Shown here one piece after another: positions 9,530-19,295 of a stretch of 64,000 bases of DNA. The DNA comes from Pontibacter harenae (lineage in GTDB: Bacteria > Bacteroidota > Bacteroidia > Cytophagales > Hymenobacteraceae). Below the pieces are notes generated by a model. It worked only from the letters and a program-made list of their open reading frames with translations, did no database searches and was not told the DNA's origin. The translations under genes and the position numbers were made by a program. Position 1 is the first letter of the stretch. Each line of letters begins with the position of its first letter. The stretch is taken from contig NZ_JAJJWH010000007.1 of assembly GCF_020907245.1 (NCBI RefSeq), positions 62,001-126,000 on the forward strand, in the 5' to 3' direction.

Positions 9530-10861
9530 ATGAAGATATTAAAATTCGGTGGCACCTCTGTTGGGTCGGCCGAGCGTATGAAGGCGGTATCTGATTTAAT
9601 TCAGAGCGAAGAGCCTAAAATTGTAGTGCTGTCTGCTATGTCGGGCACTACAAATGCATTGGTACAAATTTCTGAAGCACTGTACCAGAATAAGAACAAG
9701 GAAGCAAATGCGCTGATTGATGCGCTACACGATAAATATAAACAGGTTGTAGAAGAGCTCTACAAAACTGACGAGAAAAAGAAACAGGCAAGAGAACTGA
9801 TTGACCAGCACTTTGAATCAATTCGTGCTTATACTCTAGACTTGTTTACGATACATGAAGAACGCGCTGTGCTAGCACAGGGAGAGCTTTTGTCTACTGC
9901 CCTTTTCCAGTTTTTCCTGGAAGAGCAGCAAATTCCTTCTGTGCTGTTGCCTGCCCTTAACTTCATGAAGATAGATGAGAACGAGGAACCAGATGCCGAG
10001 TATATTGCCCAGCATATCAGAAAAGAGCTGGACAAGTATGCAGGCACCAATCTGTTTATCACCCAGGGCTACATTTGCCGCAATACTTTCGGCGAGATCG
10101 ATAACCTGAAGCGCGGTGGTTCAGACTATTCAGCCTCACTTATAGGAGCTGCCGTAGATGCCACTGAAATACAGATATGGACCGACATTGACGGCATGCA
10201 CAACAACGATCCTCGTATTGTAAAAGACACGTATCCTATTGCAGAACTGTCTTTTGACGAGGCCGCTGAGCTTGCCTACTTTGGTGCCAAAATTCTGCAC
10301 CCAAGCAGTGTGTTGCCTGCCAAACATAAAAACATACCTGTAAAGCTGCTCAACACCATGCAGCCTGACGCAAAAGGCACCACTATTTCATCTGAAACAG
10401 AGGGTGGAGCCATGAAAGCCGTTGCTGCCAAAGATGGTATTACTGCCGTGAAAATAAAATCTGGCAGAATGTTACTGGCTTATGGTTTCCTGCGCAGTGT
10501 TTTCGAAGTGTTCGAAAGGTATAAAACACCTATCGACATGATCACTACCTCTGAGGTTGCCGTGTCTTTAACCATCGACAACCCTAAGTTCCTGAACGAA
10601 ATTGTTTCGGAGTTAATGGAGTTTGGGCAGGTTGAGGTAGACGAGAACCAGACAATTATTTGCGTGGTTGGCGATTCTATTGCCGATAAGAGCGGCACAA
10701 GTGCTAAAATCTTCCAGTCACTATCAGATATTCCGCTACGCATGATATCGTATGGCGGAAGTAAAAACAACATCAGCTTGCTTATAGATACCCAAGACAA
10801 GGTAAAAGCGCTGACCCTCTTAAATGAAGGGATATTTGAAAGGAATTCACCCAATGCTTAA
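9530..10861 (+). CDS. lysC: Aspartate kinase
   Basis: This 443-residue protein phosphorylates aspartate, the first step towards lysine, diaminopimelate, methionine and threonine. The N-terminus has the kinase signature KFGGTSVGSAERM (residues 4-16). The catalytic core contains RGGSDYSASLIGAA and WTDIDGMHNNDPR, and two C-terminal ACT-like segments (about residues 300-440) are the usual site of feedback control. The length fits a monofunctional enzyme, with no homoserine dehydrogenase domain attached. The stop overlaps the start of the lysA-like gene by 8 bp, so the two are almost certainly co-transcribed and translationally coupled. That pairing suggests the isozyme is devoted to lysine/diaminopimelate supply. 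The ATG at 9530 is preceded by an AT-rich leader without an evident Shine-Dalgarno, as usual in this phylum. Confidence 0.95.
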   Translation: MKILKFGGTSVGSAERMKAVSDLIQSEEPKIVVLSAMSGTTNALVQISEALYQNKNKEANALIDALHDKYKQVVEELYKTDEKKKQARELIDQHFESIRAYTLDLFTIHEERAVLAQGELLSTALFQFFLEEQQIPSVLLPALNFMKIDENEEPDAEYIAQHIRKELDKYAGTNLFITQGYICRNTFGEIDNLKRGGSDYSASLIGAAVDATEIQIWTDIDGMHNNDPRIVKDTYPIAELSFDEAAELAYFGAKILHPSSVLPAKHKNIPVKLLNTMQPDAKGTTISSETEGGAMKAVAAKDGITAVKIKSGRMLLAYGFLRSVFEVFERYKTPIDMITTSEVAVSLTIDNPKFLNEIVSELMEFGQVEVDENQTIICVVGDSIADKSGTSAKIFQSLSDIPLRMISYGGSKNNISLLIDTQDKVKALTLLNEGIFERNSPNA

Positions 10862-11996
10862 AGAAAATATAACAGAGCTACAGCAGCACCCGACACCCTT
10901 TTACCTATACAACCTGGACCTGCTCCGCCAAACGCTGCAGAAAGCACAACAGGAAGCCAGCAAGTATGATTTCCATGTGCACTATGCGTTAAAGGCGAAC
11001 GCCAACAGCCCTGTGCTGGATGAGGTACGTGCCGTAGGTTTTGGGGCAGACTGCGTAAGTGGCAACGAAGTAAAAGCTGCCATCGAGAATGGTTTTGCTC
11101 CTGAAGATGTTGTGTTTGCAGGCGTAGGAAAATCTGATGAAGAGATAAATTATGCGCTTGACCAAGACATTTTCTGCTTTAACTGCGAATCCAGCCACGA
11201 GTTGGAGATACTGAACGAACTGGCTGCAAATAAAAACAAAGTAGCTCAGATCGCGCTTCGCATCAATCCTAATGTTAATGCCAATACCCACAAGTATATT
11301 ACCACGGGTTTGGAAGAAAACAAGTTCGGCATTAATGCATGGGAACTGGAAAGCGTTTTGTCGCTCCTGCAAAAGCTGGAGAACATAAAGCTTATTGGAA
11401 TTCACTTTCACATCGGTTCTCAGATTCAGGATTTGTCTGTTTTCAAGAACCTGTGTACCCGCGTAAATGAGTTTCAGGAGTGGTTCCTGTCTCATAACAT
11501 CGAGCTGGAGCATATTAATGTAGGTGGTGGCCTTGGGGTAGATTATTATCATCCAGAGCAGCAACCGATTCCTGATTTTGAAGCTTATTTTAGCCTTTTC
11601 AATCAGTTTCTGGAATTGCGCCCAGGACAGCAGGTACACTTTGAACTTGGCCGTGCGCTTGTAGCCCAGTGTGGTACGCTTGTATCAAAGGTGCTTTACA
11701 TTAAGAAAGGCGTCAACACCAATTTTGCCATCTTAGATGCAGGCATGACGGAACTGATCAGGCCAGCTCTTTACCAGTCTTACCACAAGATTGAGAACTT
11801 GACCAGCAGTGCTGAAGAAGTGCGTTACGATGTGGTAGGCCCTATCTGTGAATCGAGTGACTGTTTTGGTAAAGCTGTGATGCTACCAGAAACCAATCGT
11901 GGCGACCTAATTGCCATCAGAACGGCTGGAGCTTACGGAGAGGTAATGGCTTCGCAGTACAACCTACGCAAAAAAGCAGAAGCTATTTATTTGTAG
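10854..11996 (+). CDS. lysA: Diaminopimelate decarboxylase
   Basis: This PLP fold-III enzyme makes L-lysine from meso-diaminopimelate. The PLP lysine lies in HYALKANAN near residue 46. The glycine-rich HINVGGGLGVDYYHPE, the FELGRALVAQCG region and the C-terminal GPICESSDCFGK motif (active-site cysteine) are all present. The frame is open from 10824, but the ATG at 10854 is preferred. It gives a 380-residue protein beginning MLKENITEL, and it overlaps the lysC stop in the ATG...TAA arrangement typical of coupled genes. A strong terminator follows 15 bp after the stop. Confidence 0.95.
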   Translation: MLKENITELQQHPTPFYLYNLDLLRQTLQKAQQEASKYDFHVHYALKANANSPVLDEVRAVGFGADCVSGNEVKAAIENGFAPEDVVFAGVGKSDEEINYALDQDIFCFNCESSHELEILNELAANKNKVAQIALRINPNVNANTHKYITTGLEENKFGINAWELESVLSLLQKLENIKLIGIHFHIGSQIQDLSVFKNLCTRVNEFQEWFLSHNIELEHINVGGGLGVDYYHPEQQPIPDFEAYFSLFNQFLELRPGQQVHFELGRALVAQCGTLVSKVLYIKKGVNTNFAILDAGMTELIRPALYQSYHKIENLTSSAEEVRYDVVGPICESSDCFGKAVMLPETNRGDLIAIRTAGAYGEVMASQYNLRKKAEAIYL

Positions 11997-12010
11997 CCAA
12001 TTGCATATTC

Positions 12011-12051
12011 AAAAAAAGAAGGCCTCACTGTACAGTGAGGCCTTCTTTTTT
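12011..12051 (+). terminator. Terminator of lysC-lysA
   Basis: A near-perfect palindrome with the core GGCCTCACTG / CAGTGAGGCC, flanked by A7 and T6, 14 bp after lysA. The symmetry means it could also stop transcripts of the convergent lipoprotein gene at 12073. Confidence 0.9.
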
Positions 12052-12072
12052 ACTAGGAGTATAGTATATAAT

Positions 12073-12762
12073 TTACATAGGAAGAACAAAGTCTGGTTCT
12101 GCATGCGCTATTCCTTTTCTGGCACTTAAGAAACTTGCCATTTCTAAAGCGTTCTTATTTGCTCCCTTATTAACCTTTACCAGGTAAGTATTATTTCCTA
12201 AAGCATCTACTATTTCTGCTTTTGCTGTGTTTAGGAACTCTTCCAACGCTGCCTGTCCAAAGCCTTCTTCAAGCGTAACCAGTAACTCGTTACTTAAGCC
12301 AACCTCTTTCGACAAACTATTGGCTCCAGCTATAAAATAAGGAGCACTGTATTGTATGGCAGGATCTTCTTCCAACACAGACAGTATATACTCTACTTGG
12401 TTACAGTTAAAGCCTTCTTTTAGCTGCAGCGTATGCAAGGTAGCCGAATTTGTTTGCACAGAATGCGACAGTCCCTTTAGGAAATTGTAGTCCTTCACAA
12501 TCTCACTACGTTGTTCCTCTGATACGTTTTTATCAAACTCAACCAGAATTTGGTTCAGGTTTAACATTCCGAGCTTTTTGCCTGATTTCCCAAAGTCATA
12601 GTTGTTACAGGCACATAACGAATCAGGAGCTATCTGCAGCCTGTTCAGCAGGTTCCCATCAAAGCGCACATTTCTAATTGGCCTAGCAGAATCTAACTGG
12701 CAGGACGTAAAAGCTACAGAAAGTATAAAGCCGATTATGTATATAGTAGACGTTCTTTTCAT
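12073..12762 (-). CDS. Lipoprotein resembling a free subtilase propeptide
   Basis: This is a 229-residue protein. Residues 1-21 form a lipoprotein signal ending TSC, so lipidation and outer-membrane or periplasmic location are likely. The mature part reads as two related units of about 75 residues. The first is ILVEFDKNV...AIQYSAPYF and the second LLVTLEEGF...IAHAEPDFVLPM. Both follow the propeptide pattern 'strand - helix - strand - ...A.PD' seen in subtilase N-terminal prodomains (I9/fervidolysin-like). No protease domain follows. A stand-alone protein of this type could inhibit or chaperone a subtilisin-like protease encoded elsewhere; this is inference from fold resemblance only. It stands alone between a terminator and a 770 bp AT-rich gap. 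Confidence 0.7.
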   Translation of the reverse strand: MKRTSTIYIIGFILSVAFTSCQLDSARPIRNVRFDGNLLNRLQIAPDSLCACNNYDFGKSGKKLGMLNLNQILVEFDKNVSEEQRSEIVKDYNFLKGLSHSVQTNSATLHTLQLKEGFNCNQVEYILSVLEEDPAIQYSAPYFIAGANSLSKEVGLSNELLVTLEEGFGQAALEEFLNTAKAEIVDALGNNTYLVKVNKGANKNALEMASFLSARKGIAHAEPDFVLPM

Positions 12763-13396
12763 TACTGTTCGAGTATAATCACCAACAAATACTATTTATA
12801 CGGCATGATGAAGCTCGCAGCTACAGATTTTAATTATATTTTTAAAATAAAATACACTTTCACATTTTATGGCTTAATTACCAATATATTACAGTGTAAA
12901 AATATAATTATACAATATAATCTAGTTTAAACTCCAGTTCACCTCATTAACACAGTTCGTACAATATAATATTTACTATATATATTTATATAAATAAATA
13001 TATAATACAATACTTTAACAACTCCTAACATCCAAAAATAATCATAATAACAATCATCCCAAGTTATAAAATAAGTCTAAACAACCTTAACACATGTACT
13101 TCATAAGATATCAATGAAGGTTTATAGCTTAGTAAAACTGAATCAGGCTTAGGTTGACAGTAGTAGCCAAAGCTTTAAGAAGGAAGTGACGTTTGAATTT
13201 GTCTTCAAAAAGGTTCTTGTTGATAAAGGAGCTCTACCAGTAACCACATTTTATATTCCTCAAAACAAGTTACTCAACAGAACGACACTATTTAAACTTG
13301 TAGGTTTTTGATGACACGAGTTAATCCAAGAAGGTAGCTTCTATTGCTATTGCCCCACCTACTCTTCAAATCCTCCTTCAGCTCTTTGCTAAAAGC
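12763..13396. other. AT-rich intergenic gap with one start-less open frame
   Basis: The stretch 12830-13090 is extremely AT-rich and shows no coding signal. On the plus strand an open frame of about 51 codons runs from 13156 to the TGA at 13309-13311 (it contains K-K-E-V-T-F-E-F-V-F-K-K). It begins just after a TAG and has no ATG, so it may be the 3' end of a decayed gene or chance. I see no RNA gene here. Confidence 0.4.
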
Positions 13397-13433
13397 AAAA
13401 AAGAGACTTAGATCATTTCTAAGTCTCTTTTTT
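13397..13433 (-). terminator. Terminator of the metY-metX operon
   Basis: Arms AAAAAAGAGACTTAGA and TCTAAGTCTCTTTTTT with a short loop, about 100 bp beyond the metX stop on the minus strand. The T-run on both strands makes it bidirectional. Confidence 0.75.
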
Positions 13434-13533
13434 CAGTAACGGCTATATGATGTAGACCACCTGTTAAGCAATATGCTTCCGATGATCAATCACAGGCTCT
13501 TCACCAATTCCATATAAAGATCACGACAACCTA

Positions 13534-14598
13534 TCAACCTGCTTGTTTTTCAAAATCAAATGCTTCGACAGCCTTTGAGTCTTGCTTGTAGAAGGAATCT
13601 ATTATGTTACTCAGTTGGCCCGTTTCGAGCAAGAAGCCATCGTGTCCGCTGTTAGATTTTACTATAGCTATGGAGGAATCTTGCACATGTGCATGCATAA
13701 AACGTTGTTCCTCCACAGGAAACAGAATATCTGTATCTACACCTATAAACAAAGCTTTTGCCTTCACTCTTTTAAGAGCAGCCTCTATGCCACCACGATC
13801 TCTGCCAACATTATGAGAATCCATGGCTTTAGAAAGCACCCAGTAGGTATAAGCATTAAACCGTTTCGCTAGTTTCTCTCCCTGGTATACTTGATAAGAA
13901 GCTGCTCTGAAATTATCCGTAATACTGTTGCCTGGCTCCTGCTGCGATAACTCATAACAATTGTAGTGACGGTAAGAAAGCATGGCAATGGCTCTAGCTG
14001 TTTTCAGCCCCTCCTGCCCTGCCGTATCTGTATCCGTTGCCCAGGTTGGGTCTACACGAATGGCCATACGCTGGCTCTCATTAAAAGCAATGCCCCAGGC
14101 AGAGTGCCTTGCATTGGAGGCCACATGAATCAGCCGCTCAAATACCTTTGGCTTAAGAATTGCCCACTCCAGCGCATGTTGCCCTCCCAATGAACCACCC
14201 AGCAATGTATGTACCTTCTCAAAGCCAAGCTCCTGGCGCAGCAGTTCAAATGCTGCTACAATATCGCGGTTCGTAAGTTGCGGGAAAGAATGATAATAGG
14301 GTTGCTGTGTTTCTGGGTTAACAGAAAGTGGCCCAGTAGAGCCATAGCAACCACCCAAGCTATTCGCGCAAATCACAAACCATTCGGCAGGGTCATAAAC
14401 CTTGCCCTCCCCAAACAAACCATCCCACCAATCGGCAAAGTCTGAATTGCCTGTAAGGGCATGGCACACCCACACTACATTGCTGCGGTCTTCGTTCAGG
14501 CGACCATAGGTTGTATAGGCCAGCTGAAACTCAGGCAATGTTTCACCAGACTCTAGTGTAAACTGATTTGGATAATGGTATGTATGGGTAAATGACAT
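13534..14598 (-). CDS. metX: Homoserine O-acetyltransferase
   Basis: This 354-residue alpha/beta-hydrolase enzyme transfers an acetyl group from acetyl-CoA to homoserine, activating it for methionine synthesis. The hallmarks are HALTGNSD (residues 46-53), ANSLGGCYGSTGP, the nucleophile elbow GGSLGGQ with Ser136, the acid region GVDTDILFP and the catalytic His in NSGHDGF near the C-terminus. It lies 36 bp downstream of metY on the same strand, so it should share the SAM-riboswitch-controlled transcript. I could not assign O-acetyl rather than O-succinyl specificity from sequence alone; acetyl is the usual activity of this family. Confidence 0.93.
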   Translation of the reverse strand: MSFTHTYHYPNQFTLESGETLPEFQLAYTTYGRLNEDRSNVVWVCHALTGNSDFADWWDGLFGEGKVYDPAEWFVICANSLGGCYGSTGPLSVNPETQQPYYHSFPQLTNRDIVAAFELLRQELGFEKVHTLLGGSLGGQHALEWAILKPKVFERLIHVASNARHSAWGIAFNESQRMAIRVDPTWATDTDTAGQEGLKTARAIAMLSYRHYNCYELSQQEPGNSITDNFRAASYQVYQGEKLAKRFNAYTYWVLSKAMDSHNVGRDRGGIEAALKRVKAKALFIGVDTDILFPVEEQRFMHAHVQDSSIAIVKSNSGHDGFLLETGQLSNIIDSFYKQDSKAVEAFDFEKQAG

Positions 14599-14634
14599 TT
14601 GCTTCTTTTTATTCTTTGAAATTTAATTCGCTGG

Positions 14635-15954
<1,320 letters not shown>

Positions 15955-16063
15955 TTAAGATTTGGATTTTAGAGTTCCGAAACGGATAAGATAAGAGGAT
16001 AAGCTACAGGACGTAACCTGTTGCCTTAGCGGCCTAGCATGTAATTGTAAAGCGCTTGGCTAT

Positions 16064-16219
16064 TTAACAAATACGATTGCTGAAGTTGCTCCTGCGCGGC
16101 ATGTAACGACACATTCGCATGAGGCCAATACCAGAAAAGATGGCAAGGAAAAATTCAGGCAGGTAGGCTGCCGTCGAGAATGTAAGAAAGTGTGGTGTTT
16201 GCTTGATCCCTTTTTTCAT
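16064..16219 (-). CDS. Possible 51-residue leader ORF between riboswitch and metY
   Basis: On the minus strand an ATG (16219-16217) lies 11 nt after the 3' side of the riboswitch P1 helix and opens 51 codons ending in TAA at 16064. The product begins MKKGIKQTPHFLTF, has a central hydrophobic stretch (AAYLPEFFLAIFSGIGL) and ends in a basic, Cys-containing tail (RRSNFSNRIC). It could be a small membrane protein or a leader peptide whose start is controlled by the riboswitch. I recognise no family. Chance is not excluded, although position, ATG and early lysines favour real translation. Confidence 0.4.
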   Translation of the reverse strand: MKKGIKQTPHFLTFSTAAYLPEFFLAIFSGIGLMRMCRYMPRRSNFSNRIC

Positions 16220-16229
16220 TGTCGTATCA

Positions 16230-16338
16230 ATTTATATTCTTCTGGCACTTTACCAGAATCAGGAATTAGCACCTTTACCAGTTTGGGTTAGGTTGCTAGA
16301 GCTTCACAGAGCCTGTCTCTCCACTCTTCTTTATAAAT
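16230..16338 (-). ncRNA. SAM-I (S-box) riboswitch upstream of metY-metX
   Basis: Read on the minus strand, the conserved SAM-I blocks appear in order: AAGAGTGGAGAGAC, the GAAGCTCTAGCAACC block, then GGTGCTAATTCC. A following hairpin TTCTGG...CCAGAA serves as P4. The ends ATTTATA (16338-16332) and TATAAAT (16236-16230) pair to close P1. This matches the B. subtilis S-box order P1-P2-P3-core-P4-P1. SAM binding should lower expression of the downstream methionine genes. No long T-run terminator is obvious right after P1, so control may be translational or act further downstream. Confidence 0.9.
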
Positions 16339-16806
16339 CAATTTCCCAAGGGATAATTGACTTGACGATGCAATAATAGAAAAATATTACTCAATTTCCA
16401 AATAAACACTGCTGCTTTAGCATTTTAAAAGCTTCAAATGCTCATTAATTATGTTTCTACTAATCTTCTAACGGTTTAACTGATTCTGAACACATAATGT
16501 TTTAACAGGTGCGAAATCTATATAACCTCTCCCCCTACAACTTTAAAGCAAGCATAGTAGAACACAAATTTAAAACTGCCCCTGTCGTAGTGGCATACAA
16601 CTTTAGGATATTGCCTTAAATAAGAAGGAACATTCCTATACGCCCTTGAGCGATATAATGAACTGCCCTTAACATTCTATTTTATGTGCAAACTATAGGG
16701 CTAATAGTATAAAACCTTATATATAGCTAGAAGTATACACAAATGTTTTTAAAAGCTCTGAGCAGCTACTAATGGATGCTAACGCCTTATTTTAACTATG
16801 AATGAT
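16339..16806. other. Intergenic gap between divergent metY and purC units
   Basis: AT-rich sequence without a convincing gene. It must hold the promoter of the riboswitch transcript on the minus strand, but no exact TAnnTTTG box was found there. Confidence 0.5.
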
Positions 16807-16840
16807 TTGTTTCTTGTCCACTAAAATATAACTACCTTTG
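16807..16840 (+). promoter_or_regulatory. Promoter of purC
   Basis: TACCTTTG at 16833-16840 is an exact TAnnTTTG -7 box. TTG triplets at 16807-16809 (23 nt spacer) and 16814-16816 (16 nt spacer) are candidate -33 elements. This supports starting purC at the ATG at 16865 rather than at the TTG at 16838, which lies inside the -7 box. Confidence 0.6.
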
Positions 16841-16864
16841 CTTGCCTATAAAACACTAAAATTA

Positions 16865-17812
16865 ATGGAGGCCATAAAAGAAACCAATTTCTCCTTCGCC
16901 AATCAGACTGGCTTTTATAGAGGCAAAGTACGTGATGTTTATTTTTTTGAAGACAAGATCGCTGTAGTTGCCACTGACCGTATATCCGCTTTTGATGTAG
17001 TACTGCCACGCGCCATACCCTACAAAGGGCAGGTGCTAAACCAGATCGCCAGCCTGTTTTTAAAGGCCACCTCCGACATTGTGCCAAACTGGGTGCTTGC
17101 CACGCCAGACCCTAACCTAACTGTAGGTTACCGTTGCGAGCCCTTTAAAGTAGAAATGGTGATAAGAGGTTACCTGGCTGGCCATGCATGGCGCGAGTAT
17201 AAGGCAGGCAAACGCACCCTTTGCGGCGTTAGTTTACCAGAGGGCCTGCGCGAGAACGACAAGCTTCCAGGGCCAATAATTACGCCAACTACCAAAGCTG
17301 ACGAAGGGCATGACGAAGATATTTCTAAAGAGCAAATTTTAGCGAAAGGCCTTGTTTCTGAGGAAGATTATGCTAAATTGGAGCAATATACGCACGCCTT
17401 ATTTGCACGCGGCACAGAGTTGGCGCAGCAACAGGGCCTTATTCTGGTAGATACGAAGTATGAATTTGGCAAGTACAATGGCCAGGTTTATCTTATTGAT
17501 GAAATCCATACACCAGACTCTTCCCGCTATTTTTACAAAGAAGGCTATGCCGAACGCCAGCAGCAGGGAGAGACTCAAAAGCAATTGTCCAAAGAATTTG
17601 TAAGGCAATGGCTCATCGAGAACGGATTTCAGGGTAAAGAAGGCCAAACAGTACCTGAAATGACAGACGATATAGTGAACAAGATATCTGAACGCTATAT
17701 AGAGCTTTTTGAGGTAGTGACGGGCCAGAAATTACACAAAATGAACTACAATGCAGCACTAGATCGTATAGAAAATAGTGTTAAAGAAAACATTTTTAGC
17801 ACCAAAAATTAG
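16865..17812 (+). CDS. purC: Phosphoribosylaminoimidazole-succinocarboxamide synthase
   Basis: This enzyme joins aspartate to CAIR using ATP in de novo purine synthesis. The product is 315 residues from the ATG. Family marks are [22 protein letters not shown], the [17 protein letters not shown] block, [15 protein letters not shown] and [11 protein letters not shown]. The frame is open further upstream, but those codons overlap the promoter -7 box, so translation from the TTG at 16838 is unlikely. The length is slightly above 300 residues, as in the long form of the family. It opens a plus-strand run with a STAS gene and rnz behind it. Confidence 0.95.
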   Translation: MEAIKETNFSFANQTGFYRGKVRDVYFFEDKIAVVATDRISAFDVVLPRAIPYKGQVLNQIASLFLKATSDIVPNWVLATPDPNLTVGYRCEPFKVEMVIRGYLAGHAWREYKAGKRTLCGVSLPEGLRENDKLPGPIITPTTKADEGHDEDISKEQILAKGLVSEEDYAKLEQYTHALFARGTELAQQQGLILVDTKYEFGKYNGQVYLIDEIHTPDSSRYFYKEGYAERQQQGETQKQLSKEFVRQWLIENGFQGKEGQTVPEMTDDIVNKISERYIELFEVVTGQKLHKMNYNAALDRIENSVKENIFSTKN

Positions 17813-17866
17813 AAATATTAAAGCAGATTTTGGTACATTCGCATATAAATCCTTACAGGTAGATCT

Positions 17867-18244
17867 ATGAAGTACACGATTGATAAGAAAGAAAACTATA
17901 CAATTATCACGATTGATGAAAAGAAACTGGACACTTCAATAGCTCCAGATTTGAAGTCAGAGTTCGTGAAGTTGAATGCCGAAGGGATCACCAACTTGAT
18001 TCTAGATTTAGCAGAAGTTAAATATACAGATTCTTCGGGCCTTAGCTCAATTTTGATAGCTAACAGACTTTGCAATTCTACAAACGGTCTTTTAATCCTG
18101 ACTGGTTTACAGGACCACGTGATGAAATTGATCACTATATCAAAACTTGAGTCTGTTCTGAATATTCTTCCTACAGTTGAAGAAGCGATTGACCGTGTTT
18201 TTTTGCACGAGATTGAGCAGGACCTGACAAACAAAGAAGACTAA
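17867..18244 (+). CDS. STAS-domain protein, anti-sigma factor antagonist type
   Basis: A 125-residue protein that is essentially one STAS domain. The phosphorylatable serine is in YTDSSGLSS (Ser56/57), with the preceding strand NLILDLAEV. In SpoIIAA/RsbV-type switches, phosphorylation of this serine by an anti-sigma kinase releases the partner. No kinase or sigma gene is adjacent, so the partner is unknown. The C-terminal tail is acidic (EIEQDLTNKED). rnz starts 15 bp downstream, so the two are likely co-transcribed. Confidence 0.85.
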   Translation: MKYTIDKKENYTIITIDEKKLDTSIAPDLKSEFVKLNAEGITNLILDLAEVKYTDSSGLSSILIANRLCNSTNGLLILTGLQDHVMKLITISKLESVLNILPTVEEAIDRVFLHEIEQDLTNKED

Positions 18245-18259
18245 CACACATAGCCGGTA

Positions 18260-19177
18260 GTGGATTTCGAACTCAGGATATTGGGTAGTTCGTCGGCCAC
18301 GCCCTCGGCAAACAGACACCACACCGCACAGGTACTTACCATTGGTAACCAGTACCACTTGATAGACTGTGGTGAAGGAACACAAATGCAGCTGATGCTT
18401 TACAAAATAAAGCATCAGCGCATTTCTAACATCTACATCAGCCACCTGCACGGCGACCACTATTTCGGTTTAGCAGGCTTGCTTTCCTCCATGCACCTAC
18501 AGGGCAGACACTTGCCCCTCCAGCTTTTCGGTCCTCCTGGGCTTTCTGAAATTCTCAGTTTACAGTTTAAGTATTCTGGCACAAATCTGTGCTACAAGCT
18601 GATCTTTCATGAATTGGATACCACTGGCTATCAGCAGGTTTTTGAAGACCAACAGATAACAGTGCATACCATTCCAATGGAGCACCGTGTGCCCTGCTGC
18701 GGATTTCTTTTTCGGGAGAAGCCTAAACCACGCCCTCTCATAAAAGAAAAATTACCTGACTTTCTGACCCCTCCGCAATTAGTGGCCCTTAAGTGGGGAG
18801 AAGACATCAAAGATGAAAAAGGTAACGTTGTTGTTCAGAATAAGGATGTAACGATGGAACCGAAGCGCAGCCGAAGCTATGCCTACTGCTCAGATAGTCG
18901 CTTTAAGCCAAGCTTGGCGCCCTACCTACAAGAGGTAGACTTGCTATATCACGAAGCTACCTTTACAGACGAACACCAGGAACGTGCCGATTTCACTTTC
19001 CATAGCACTGCCCGCCAAGCTGCTGAACTAGCCATAGCCGCACAGGTAAAACAGCTTATTATCGGGCATTTTTCCGTGAGGTACAAAGACCTTACTCCCC
19101 TACTCGATGAGGCGCAGCAGCTTTTCCCACAAACTAACCTAGCCGTAGAAGGCAGCATTTTCAATATTCCTGAATAA
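18260..19177 (+). CDS. rnz: Ribonuclease Z
   Basis: This 305-residue metallo-beta-lactamase-fold endonuclease trims tRNA 3' trailers. The zinc-binding motif SHLHGDHYFG spans residues 61-70. An N-terminal LGSSSATPSANRHHTA, the LIDCGEGTQMQ strand, AYCSDSRF and the late HEATF and GHFSVRY histidine motifs complete the signature. Translation starts at GTG 18260, 15 bp after the STAS gene. The tRNA genes in this window lack an encoded CCA, which fits the need for RNase Z processing. Confidence 0.95.
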   Translation: MDFELRILGSSSATPSANRHHTAQVLTIGNQYHLIDCGEGTQMQLMLYKIKHQRISNIYISHLHGDHYFGLAGLLSSMHLQGRHLPLQLFGPPGLSEILSLQFKYSGTNLCYKLIFHELDTTGYQQVFEDQQITVHTIPMEHRVPCCGFLFREKPKPRPLIKEKLPDFLTPPQLVALKWGEDIKDEKGNVVVQNKDVTMEPKRSRSYAYCSDSRFKPSLAPYLQEVDLLYHEATFTDEHQERADFTFHSTARQAAELAIAAQVKQLIIGHFSVRYKDLTPLLDEAQQLFPQTNLAVEGSIFNIPE

Positions 19178-19295
19178 TTTTTTATTTAAAATCTTAGCGC
19201 TCGCGTTGGGTTTGGAAGTATAAAAGCCAGATAGGTGTAGGTACTTGGTTTTATCTTCAGCTTCCGTTAAACTTGCTACCTCAATACGTTAACTG

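Noticed and set aside
10989-11639. 216-codon minus-strand frame opposite lysA
   Set aside because: It fully overlaps a well-identified enzyme gene and its product has no domain features.
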